A stretch of 64,000 bases of DNA from the NCBI RefSeq assembly GCF_001427305.1, contig NZ_LMFZ01000012.1:62001-126000 (forward strand), in the 5' to 3' direction. How positions within the stretch are numbered: the stretch's first letter is position 1; each line of letters opens with the position of its first letter. Made by a program: the position numbers and the translations under genes. Below the pieces are notes generated by a model that made no database searches, was not told the DNA's origin, and saw only the letters and a list, made by a program, of their open reading frames with translations. Positions 9,132-15,589 of the stretch are shown one piece after another. The stretch comes from Duganella sp. Root1480D1 (GTDB lineage: Bacteria; Pseudomonadota; Gammaproteobacteria; Burkholderiales; Burkholderiaceae_D).

Positions 9132-9689
9132 ATGAACTTGAATAGAACTAACCTGGTCAGCCTCGTGCTGCTACTAACAACCACAACCCCATTTGCGTCA
9201 ACTCTCACTGATGAGCAAATAACGGCAATCAGTTACACCTACCCAACTCCCTTTGGCGACCTGAAGTTTTACAACGAGAGTGGCCAGCTCGGCGTCATGT
9301 CTGCGCGCGTCGATCTGGATTCGAAACCATTTCTCACCCCAAGCCCAATTCCCGATGGTTGGGGCAACACGCTCCAGTTCTTTCCGTTGGACACGATAAA
9401 AGCGATTGACGCCTTCCCTAGAGCAGGCAAAAAAATCGGTCGTCGCCTAACGAAGCGTCTGATCCTAGCCGAAGCTCCAGATGGCAACTGCATTACGCAA
9501 TTCGTCATTCTGGACTTTACTCTCGATAAGCCTTATATAAGCAAGCGCTTTGGGGAAAACCCTGACATGAAATTCTGTCTGATTTTTGAACGTGCAAAAT
9601 GGGGCAAGAGTGAATCGCGCATTGTTCTGGGCAATGGTACTTTCATTTATAAAACCGGCGGAGATCTCACTCCGGTCAACGATGAATGA
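9132..9689 (+). CDS. Exported protein of unknown function
   Basis: A 185-residue product with a signal peptide (MNLNRTNLVSLVLLLTTTTPFAS). The mature part carries ISYTYPTPFGDLKFYNESGQLGVMSARVD, a GWGNTLQFFPLDTIKAIDAFPRAGKKIGRR segment and a C-terminal half with three scattered Cys/aromatic strands. I do not recognise it and see no sequence kinship with its neighbours. It is separated by 66 bases from the preceding gene and followed by a decayed tail of that gene, so it seems to sit between two copies of the duplicated material. It belongs to the same low-GC exported-protein array. Confidence 0.65.
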   Translation: MNLNRTNLVSLVLLLTTTTPFASTLTDEQITAISYTYPTPFGDLKFYNESGQLGVMSARVDLDSKPFLTPSPIPDGWGNTLQFFPLDTIKAIDAFPRAGKKIGRRLTKRLILAEAPDGNCITQFVILDFTLDKPYISKRFGENPDMKFCLIFERAKWGKSESRIVLGNGTFIYKTGGDLTPVNDE

Positions 9690-9710
9690 CGCGAGGGTTT
9701 TGCGCTCCAG

Positions 9711-9780
9711 TAGAGATCTTTCAGCTTCAAATGTAGGAAGCTGGCGGACTTATGGAGGCGGGGCACTTCACCGATTTAAT
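9711..9780 (+). pseudogene. Decayed copy of the 3' end of the upstream exported-protein gene
   Basis: This stretch aligns with 8991-9061, the 3' end of the gene at 8217-9065. Shared blocks include GAGATCTTTC, GAAGCTGGCGG and GAGGCGGGGCACTTC-like sequence ending in CCGATTTAA against CACTGATTAA. In translation it reads SRDLS...GSWRTYGGGALHRF against CRDLS...EEAGGTCEGGVLPLI, with small indels breaking the frame. No start or body of the gene remains. It marks a third copy, now reduced to a tail. Confidence 0.7.
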
Positions 9781-9798
9781 ACAGGAACTCAAACGAAA

Positions 9799-10410
9799 AT
9801 GCGTATCCTCACGATACTCGCCTTATGTGGGGCCTTTTCTGCACAAGCGGCCGATGTGAAAGACTTCGGCTGCACGGCCGATGGAAAGCTACAACGACCA
9901 GGTGCCTCCCTTTGCCTCCCCGCGAAGACCCTGACACTCGACTACCAGCCGAAAACGCGCGCGGTCAACATCGTGATCAACGGCCGCCCTCACACAGTCG
10001 AACGGATCGATAAGAACTATGGCCCAGAGCTGATCGGCATGGCAAAGTACATCCGCTTCCTTCCCATGGAATTGCAGCCATACCTGTCGCGCAATGTGGT
10101 TCTGTTTAACTCCGTTGTGCGCAGCAGCGGCGGCGAGGGGATGGGCCAGTGTGGCTCAGGAGCTGAAAAATATTTGAATGCTGTAAGCATCAGCGGCACC
10201 AAGGTCAAAGTGCTCGGCAAGGTACATGTCGGAAGCTGTTACGAGCCAATAGAACCCGATGGCGAGGCGGGGAACGAAACGGACTTCTCCGCATACTCGG
10301 TCCAGGACGGCAAGCTGGCAATCAAGTTCCTCTATTACCAAGGGTTAATGGACCCGATCGGCGTCCTGTCAAAAGATTTTCAGCGTCTCGAATTTCCCCA
10401 AACCGACTAA
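9799..10410 (+). CDS. Exported protein sharing a domain with the gene at 12301-13473
   Basis: The frame is open further upstream (through the decayed tail), but the ATG at 9799 gives a proper signal peptide (MRILTILALCGAFSAQA) and is taken as the start; the product is 203 residues. From about residue 40 it aligns with the C-terminal third of the gene at 12301: VNIVINGRPHTVERI / ISLTVDGQTVVLERL, PELIGMAKYIRFLPMELQPY / PELVGMDEYIRILPDELQPY, and FSAYSVQDGKL / FSAFVVDDHEKL. Paired Cys residues are kept. The stop shares a base with the next start (TAATG), so translation is coupled. Function is unknown. Confidence 0.7.
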   Translation: MRILTILALCGAFSAQAADVKDFGCTADGKLQRPGASLCLPAKTLTLDYQPKTRAVNIVINGRPHTVERIDKNYGPELIGMAKYIRFLPMELQPYLSRNVVLFNSVVRSSGGEGMGQCGSGAEKYLNAVSISGTKVKVLGKVHVGSCYEPIEPDGEAGNETDFSAYSVQDGKLAIKFLYYQGLMDPIGVLSKDFQRLEFPQTD

Positions 10411-11075
10411 TGAAGACCCAGCACCTTATGGCAGCGCTGCTGGCATACATCGCAGCGGGGCTCAGCCCTGCTGCCGCAAGAACCAACGCGAGCGAGACAC
10501 TGATCATCTTTGATCACTCACGCTTGATTGCCACGACTTCCAGCAAAGGAATTCGCGGCTATTTCAATACGCAGCACCAGATCCTTCATTTATCCTGCAG
10601 CTTCCTGTTCAAGGAAACCAGTCGCCAAGCCGATTCCGCAATCGTCATTAACTCGTTCCCCATTGAGGGCGGAACCAAAGAGGATGACATCCCGGGCAGA
10701 GTTTGGGAAAAGAACGGGGAATGGATCATTCAGACCGACGAACCCCAAGCGGGTTGCGGTAGTGCTGCAGGTACTTTTGACAAAGGCCCGGACGATGACC
10801 ATCCGACACGCTATACCATCGTAAAAAAGATGCCTGCCATCGGTATACGCGTTGTCTTGCGCGCAACAAGGCTTAACGACAAAAGTGGCAGCGCCTTTAA
10901 GGAACGAAAGGGTTTCCTCGTTGCCGGAGACGTAGTTGCGGCACTTGATGATGACGAAGTTTTTACACGCATACGGTACGTACATCCTGCAACCGGTAAA
11001 ACCACAACTGCCTGGGTAAGCACGGGCAACTTAGGTAATCCGTTCACTCCTTCGGCCACAAAAAAATCTCAATGA
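10410..11075 (+). CDS. Exported protein with a possible SH3-like C-terminal region
   Basis: The 221-residue product has a signal peptide (MKTQHLMAALLAYIAAGLSPAAA). The central part is rich in charged turns and includes a GCGSAAGTFDKGPDDDHPTRY segment. Residues about 165-212 (RKGFLVAGDVVAALDDDEVFTRIRYVHPATGKTTTAWVSTGNL) look like an SH3b-type fold, known in many periplasmic proteins that contact cell wall. The start overlaps the preceding stop by one base and its own stop overlaps the next start (ATGA). The SH3 assignment is by eye and moderate at best. Confidence 0.7.
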   Translation: MKTQHLMAALLAYIAAGLSPAAARTNASETLIIFDHSRLIATTSSKGIRGYFNTQHQILHLSCSFLFKETSRQADSAIVINSFPIEGGTKEDDIPGRVWEKNGEWIIQTDEPQAGCGSAAGTFDKGPDDDHPTRYTIVKKMPAIGIRVVLRATRLNDKSGSAFKERKGFLVAGDVVAALDDDEVFTRIRYVHPATGKTTTAWVSTGNLGNPFTPSATKKSQ

Positions 11076-11623
11076 AATCGAGTTCGCTAATGAAGAAAGC
11101 CATCCTGGCATCACTCGCCCTCCTCTTCTGCTGCACCGCGTCGGCGCAAGCGCCAGGATTTGGGATGGAGGGTGAATACAACCTCACATCGTCGACCACC
11201 GCGCCGGTGAGCAACTGGGGCTTCAGCAAGGCCCATATCTCCATCAGGAAGCTGGACGAGAAGCACGTGGTGATCCTGTTTGCCTGCGAATGGAAGCGCG
11301 AACCGAAGGCGGCGTGTGATGATTACTATTTCGCCGAATGGCGGGGTGGCAGCTTCTATCTGCAGGACATGAACACTGATTTCATCCGCATGTACTTCAC
11401 CCCAGCATCGCGCACCTTAACGATGATCAGGCGCGGTGCAGACGAAAAGGCCAGTGTACGGCGCGACGTGTTCTTGCCGGCGGGCGGTGCGCCTGAGGAT
11501 ACAACTCTTGCGCGACGCCTGAAGCGTGCCGAGAAGAGCTACGTGCATCCGGAAAACGTGCGGGTCTTCGGCCCTTACGCCAAGTGGAAATACGAAAACA
11601 ATCGAATCGAAATCCAGAATTGA
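11072..11623 (+). CDS. Exported protein of unknown function
   Basis: A 183-residue product with a signal peptide; a second ATG at codon 7 (MKKAILASLALLFCCTASAQA) may be the real start. The mature protein has EGEYNLTSST at its N-terminus and a beta-rich middle (HVVILFACEWKREPKAACDDYYFAEWRGGSFYLQDMN), then VFGPYAKWKYENNRIEIQN at the end. No family recognised. It is coupled to the gene before it by a 4-base overlap and lies 5 bases before a lipoprotein gene. Base composition here is higher in G+C than in the genes around 7-9 kb, so the array is a mosaic. Confidence 0.7.
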   Translation: MKSSSLMKKAILASLALLFCCTASAQAPGFGMEGEYNLTSSTTAPVSNWGFSKAHISIRKLDEKHVVILFACEWKREPKAACDDYYFAEWRGGSFYLQDMNTDFIRMYFTPASRTLTMIRRGADEKASVRRDVFLPAGGAPEDTTLARRLKRAEKSYVHPENVRVFGPYAKWKYENNRIEIQN

Positions 11624-11628
11624 AAACG

Positions 11629-12111
11629 ATGAACCGAATTCCAGCTGCTGCCACTATTCTGCTGCTAGCGGGATGCTCTTTCGGAGATCCGAAGCCGCAA
11701 TCGGAAGACATAGGCGCGTTACGGGCAATTATCAATATTCCCGCTGCGGCCAAATCGGCCCGCTGGGATATGTTTGAAACTCCCGAGCCGGACGGCTTAA
11801 TCCCTGGACCAACTGACTTCCACACTTTAGTCGCAGAACTGGAGTTGGACCAGGACTGGTTCAGCTCCCTCAAAGAACCGACTGGGGACATTTTCATTGT
11901 TCCGGAAGCCGGCCGCCGCTGGCTCACCAAGGAATTCCGCGATCTCCTGCACAAGAACAAGACCTCGAGAGCCAATTTATCCAGCCAGGCCGACTGCCGC
12001 AAATACTCGACTACGGTCACGCGTTCTGGCCGACAGGTCGATGGATTCGTCTGTAAATCCGCTGATAAAATATTGATGTACCTGCCGCTAGATCCGCCCT
12101 CGGCTTCATGA
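11629..12111 (+). CDS. Small lipoprotein of unknown function
   Basis: The ATG at 11629 begins a type II signal sequence with a lipobox (TILLLAGC), so the 160-residue product should be a lipoprotein with mature Cys17. After the anchor come an Ala-rich helix (SEDIGALRAIINIPAAAKSARWDMF), FIVPEAGRRWLTKEF and a C-terminal part with two Cys (DCRKYSTTVTRSGRQVDGFVC), which may form a disulfide. An upstream in-frame start at 11584 overlaps the previous gene and would bury the signal, so it is not used. No family recognised. Confidence 0.72.
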   Translation: MNRIPAAATILLLAGCSFGDPKPQSEDIGALRAIINIPAAAKSARWDMFETPEPDGLIPGPTDFHTLVAELELDQDWFSSLKEPTGDIFIVPEAGRRWLTKEFRDLLHKNKTSRANLSSQADCRKYSTTVTRSGRQVDGFVCKSADKILMYLPLDPPSAS

Positions 12112-12149
12112 TGAAAAGCTCACCTCTTGCACTGCGCCTCACCATCGAG

Positions 12150-12262
12150 GTCAGAGCAAAATCATTGTCAGGAAAAGCTCCTCGTCCGACGAGAATGCAA
12201 TCGTTAGCCTCTACCTGACTCCTAAGCCAAACGGAGTCGACTACAACGTGAAAAACTATTAG
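12150..12262 (+). pseudogene. Possible 3' remnant of a lost coding sequence
   Basis: The 189 bases between the lipoprotein gene and the next gene hold no intact gene. One frame, ending at the TAG at 12260-12262, reads SKIIVRKSSSSDENAIVSLY followed by LTPKPNGVDYNVKNY, which has ordinary protein composition and no start codon or body upstream. It looks like the tail of a deleted gene in an array that shows other decayed tails. The reading is short, so chance cannot be excluded. Confidence 0.35.
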
Positions 12263-12300
12263 GCGCCTGCGCACCTTCCGCTGGCCCAGCCAAACCCAAT

Positions 12301-13473
12301 ATGTTCTCAAAATTAGCAATTGCCCTGGCCATCCTGAGCTGTCTCCATTCATCCGCTTCAGCCAGTGTCATCGTCTCCCCATCGGTCAAATACCGAGTGT
12401 CTCCTGTCAAGCAGATCAATGGTAAGAAGGTCTCGAAAGACATCCTGATTCAAAAAGTGCAGCTCGACGCAGCATCGGGTATCAGTAATAACGCCATTAA
12501 GGCCATCAACCTCGAACTAGCGCGGGCAGTAAAGGCATTCAAGCGCGATGCGGACGAATGTCATAGCTACGCCGAGGGGAACCCTTGGGGCTATGAATCA
12601 AGAATTGAAAAGATCATGCTGACAAAGAAGTACATCAGCTTTGTCTTTGCGCGCGAAACGGTTTGCGCAGGATCCCCAGATTTCGAAAAGGATCCATTAG
12701 TCTTCTCGACCAAGGACGGAAAGGTCGTCTCCGTGGCAGAGCTCTTCGAAAATACCTTTCCAGGACGGACGGTGCCGGAAGTTCGCGACTATAACAAGCG
12801 GCGCATTGGACTGAGCGCGGAAATGGCCAGAGCGCTCCTCCATGATAGCCAGGCCGCGCTGAAGGACGTCCCCGAGGAATGTGCGTTCTTCTTGAAGGGC
12901 GCCTCCTACATGGCTTGGATGGAAGACAAAGGCATGGCCCTTGTTCCTGAATTCATTCAAGCCGAGTCAATATGTCAAAAGGAATATGTAATCAACCTGG
13001 CGCTTGCCGCTACACCTGGCATCAAATACGACAAAAAGAGTCGAACCATTTCGCTGACCGTCGATGGCCAAACGGTAGTTCTCGAACGCCTGGCTGAAGA
13101 CGAAGCCCCGGAGTTGGTCGGCATGGACGAATATATCCGCATCCTTCCGGATGAACTGCAGCCATACCGTGATCGCGGCATCCTCCTGCTAAACACGACG
13201 GCCAGCAGTCGTTGCGCTAACGGCCCAGGCCAGTGCGACAGGGATTACGAAATGTATTTGCACGCCGTCGATATCGATCACGGTCCGCCACGGCAAGTAA
13301 GCAAGGTTCCGCTCGTGAGTTGCCCCATGCGCGTCCAACCCGATGAATTGAATCGCGGCACTGGCGACTTCTCAGCCTTTGTGGTTGACGATCACGAGAA
13401 GCTGAACGTCTTTTCTTGCGGACGTTCGGCAACGCTTTCAGACGACTTGAGCAAACTCAAATTTGATGAATAA
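12301..13473 (+). CDS. Exported two-domain protein; C-terminal domain paralogous to the gene at 9799-10410
   Basis: A 390-residue product with a signal peptide (MFSKLAIALAILSCLHSSASA). Residues about 25-235 resemble the DUF3298/PdaC-type layout: a KAINLELARAVKAFKRDADECHSY helix, KIMLTKKYISFVFARETVCAGSP, then VFSTKDGKVVSVAELF and a long helix-rich region. Residues about 240-390 match the smaller exported gene upstream (see that entry), so the gene is a fusion of two modules. Cys residues occur in pairs in both halves. No enzyme residues can be assigned. It is the last gene of the array and is convergent with the chitin locus. Confidence 0.72.
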   Translation: MFSKLAIALAILSCLHSSASASVIVSPSVKYRVSPVKQINGKKVSKDILIQKVQLDAASGISNNAIKAINLELARAVKAFKRDADECHSYAEGNPWGYESRIEKIMLTKKYISFVFARETVCAGSPDFEKDPLVFSTKDGKVVSVAELFENTFPGRTVPEVRDYNKRRIGLSAEMARALLHDSQAALKDVPEECAFFLKGASYMAWMEDKGMALVPEFIQAESICQKEYVINLALAATPGIKYDKKSRTISLTVDGQTVVLERLAEDEAPELVGMDEYIRILPDELQPYRDRGILLLNTTASSRCANGPGQCDRDYEMYLHAVDIDHGPPRQVSKVPLVSCPMRVQPDELNRGTGDFSAFVVDDHEKLNVFSCGRSATLSDDLSKLKFDE

Positions 13474-13516
13474 TCGCTGGAGCCTTCGAATACCCATCGC
13501 ATCGAGTTTGTAAACG

Positions 13517-14584
13517 CTACACCTTGATGTAAATTTTCCGTTTGTCCAACCAATACCCTACCAGCCAGCAGGCAAGCATGAACAGCAACGCGAAAGCCAG
13601 CGAAGCCGCTTCTGGGCTGCCGACCGGCTCCAGCGCCGCGGCAAGCGGTGCGTATGTGCCAGTCTTGTCCAGCGCCACCACGGCCACTTGCGACAGCATA
13701 TAGATGAACAGTGTGTTCTTGCCGAACACTTCGAAGAAGTAAGCCCAGCGCCGCGCGCCGCGTACTTCGATAATCCACGCCAGCGCGGCCAGCACGAGCA
13801 ACGCGGTCCCGGTGGAGAGCAGCACATAACTGCCCGTCCACAATTTTTTATTGATCGGCAGCAGCGAGGCCCAGCATAACGCCAGCACAGACAGTACGAC
13901 ACCGGCGGCAGCCAATACGCCGAGCGTGCGCACACTGGCACCGTTCGCGCGCAGGTAGCGGCCCGCGAAGTAACCGCCGATGACGTTCACTGTGGCCGGC
14001 AAGGTACCGAGCAAGCCTTCAGGATCGAAGGGAATACCCTCGCCTTTGTACAGATGGCTGGCGCCAAACACCCAAAGATCAAGGGCTCGCCCCGCGTTGC
14101 CTTCGAGACTGTAGTCGCCGAACAGCACCATGACCAGCCAATGGCCCAGGAGCGCGACAACACTGAACGCCACCGCGCCACGCGCGCCCAGGTAATGCAA
14201 CACCAGCGCAGCGATGCCGAAACACAGGCCAACGCGCTGCAGCACGCCCGCCAGGCGCACTTCGCTTAAAGGTCCTCCCAGCCTGGGCAAAAGGCATAGC
14301 AGCAATCCGAGAGCAATGATGGTAAGGGTTCGCTTGGTGATTTTGGCCAGCACCGCACTGCCGCCCATGCCCTCATAGCGAGGCAAGGTGAACGCAAGCG
14401 CGTTCCCCACCACGAACAGGAAACTTGGAAACACCCAGTCCGTCGGCGTGAAGCCGTGCCACGGTGCATGCAGCAGCGGCGCATAGACATGGCTCCAACT
14501 GCCGGGCGTATTCACAATAATCATCAGCGCGACCGTTAAGCCGCGCAGGACGTCCAACGATTGGTAACGGGTCGCAGTCGTCAT
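13517..14584 (-). CDS. nagX: NagX-like membrane acyltransferase / heparan-alpha-glucosaminide N-acetyltransferase family
   Basis: The ATG at 14584 overlaps the stop of the chitinase gene (ATGA) and gives a 355-residue protein starting MTTATRYQSLDVLRGLTVALMIIVN, the typical opening of this family. There are about ten membrane helices and conserved features such as NTPGSWSHVYAPLLHAPWHGFTPTDWVFPSFLFVVG with the functional His-containing first loop, and a late FGKNTLFIYMLSQ segment. Members are found with GlcNAc/chitin-utilisation genes and are thought to transport or acylate amino sugars at the inner membrane. Being last in a TonB receptor-chitinase-nagX order supports that role. Confidence 0.85.
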   Translation of the reverse strand: MTTATRYQSLDVLRGLTVALMIIVNTPGSWSHVYAPLLHAPWHGFTPTDWVFPSFLFVVGNALAFTLPRYEGMGGSAVLAKITKRTLTIIALGLLLCLLPRLGGPLSEVRLAGVLQRVGLCFGIAALVLHYLGARGAVAFSVVALLGHWLVMVLFGDYSLEGNAGRALDLWVFGASHLYKGEGIPFDPEGLLGTLPATVNVIGGYFAGRYLRANGASVRTLGVLAAAGVVLSVLALCWASLLPINKKLWTGSYVLLSTGTALLVLAALAWIIEVRGARRWAYFFEVFGKNTLFIYMLSQVAVVALDKTGTYAPLAAALEPVGSPEAASLAFALLFMLACWLVGYWLDKRKIYIKV

Positions 14585-15519
14585 TGCGCTGCCTCGCGTG
14601 CAAGTGCGGCGGTTGGTGCCAGGATGCGCTTGTAAGCTCCCGCCGGCACGTTCGCCATCGAGCTGCAGTTTGCTTCCGCCCCCTTGGACGGTTTGCAGCA
14701 CGGCTGGTCGCGGTCGAACGACCAATAGTGAATTCCCGCCATTCCCAACTTGCGTGCTTCGGTGACAGTGAAGTGCGCATCCTCCAGGGTGTACACGTTT
14801 TCCACCACGTCATTCACCCCGATCATTGGTGTCAGTTCTATTTGCGCGTAAGGTACTTTGTACTTGCGATGCACATTGTGCGCAGCCTGCACGGCAGATG
14901 CGCCCATGTTGCAGCGCCCGCGCCGCACAACGCACGCCTTGCGGCTTGCAGGTCCATAATCCATCACCATCAGGTTCAGCACATAATCCTGCACCCCATG
15001 CTTGCGCAGCGCGGCCAGCACCTGCTCGCCTGTCTCGTTAAGGCTGCGCTCACTTCCGTCGGACGCGGCATGGGTGGCGATAGTAAAACTGAAGCGCAAG
15101 TGCGGGTGCGCGCTCTGCGCCAGCACGATGCGGCCGATCAACGAATCGATCTGCGCAGCCGTCTGGCCATGCTCGATGTCGAAGTCAAAGCCGAGCAACT
15201 GCGGCGATGCATAGCGCGATACAAAAGCCTCCATGCCTTCATCGGTGGCGCAGGTGAAGATATTGCCCTGCCCTCCCGTGGAAACGATATAGCCAACGCC
15301 AGCTTGCACAAAGCGCGGCACGTTTTCAGCAGCTACTGCTGCGCCTTCGACCTCGCCCCAGCGCTCTTCGCCGCATTCACCGCGCGCGAAGGCCCAGGTC
15401 TGCACGCCCTGCGCCGGATCCCATGGCGACAGGTATTTATAAGGACTATGGACCACGGCCGGCGCCGCGGCGGCTGCAGTCGAAATGGCGGTGAGCGCCG
15501 CCAGCAATACATTACGCAT
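14581..15519 (-). CDS. Exported glycoside hydrolase family 18 chitinase-like protein
   Basis: A 312-residue protein with a signal peptide (MRNVLLAALTAISTAAAAAP). The GH18 active-site pattern DxxDxDxE appears as LLGFDFDIEHGQ with Asp112, Asp114 and Glu116 as the acid/base triad. VMDYGP and GIHYWSFDRDQPC match the later barrel strands of chitinase family proteins, where the Tyr and Trp bind the N-acetyl group. It has no carbohydrate-binding module, so it may act on soluble chito-oligosaccharides. A strong hairpin terminator lies between the receptor gene upstream and this gene, which would lower its expression relative to the receptor. Confidence 0.85.
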   Translation of the reverse strand: MRNVLLAALTAISTAAAAAPAVVHSPYKYLSPWDPAQGVQTWAFARGECGEERWGEVEGAAVAAENVPRFVQAGVGYIVSTGGQGNIFTCATDEGMEAFVSRYASPQLLGFDFDIEHGQTAAQIDSLIGRIVLAQSAHPHLRFSFTIATHAASDGSERSLNETGEQVLAALRKHGVQDYVLNLMVMDYGPASRKACVVRRGRCNMGASAVQAAHNVHRKYKVPYAQIELTPMIGVNDVVENVYTLEDAHFTVTEARKLGMAGIHYWSFDRDQPCCKPSKGAEANCSSMANVPAGAYKRILAPTAALAREAAQ

Positions 15520-15534
15520 TCAAACTCCGGATAC

Positions 15535-15565
15535 AAAAAAGGCAGGGCCCCGGAGGAACCCTGCC
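15535..15565 (-). terminator. Rho-independent terminator after the TonB receptor gene
   Basis: On the minus strand a GGCAGGG/CCCTGCC stem with a TTCCTCCGGGG-type loop is followed by TTTTTT. It lies in the 70-base gap between the receptor stop and the chitinase start, so it probably ends most receptor transcripts and lets some read into the chitinase-nagX pair. Confidence 0.8.
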
Positions 15566-15589
15566 ATAACACTCTCACATCGGGATCAT

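Noticed and set aside
9586-9798. Upstream start for the gene at 9799
   Set aside because: It overlaps the previous gene and reads through a decayed tail; the signal peptide begins at 9799.
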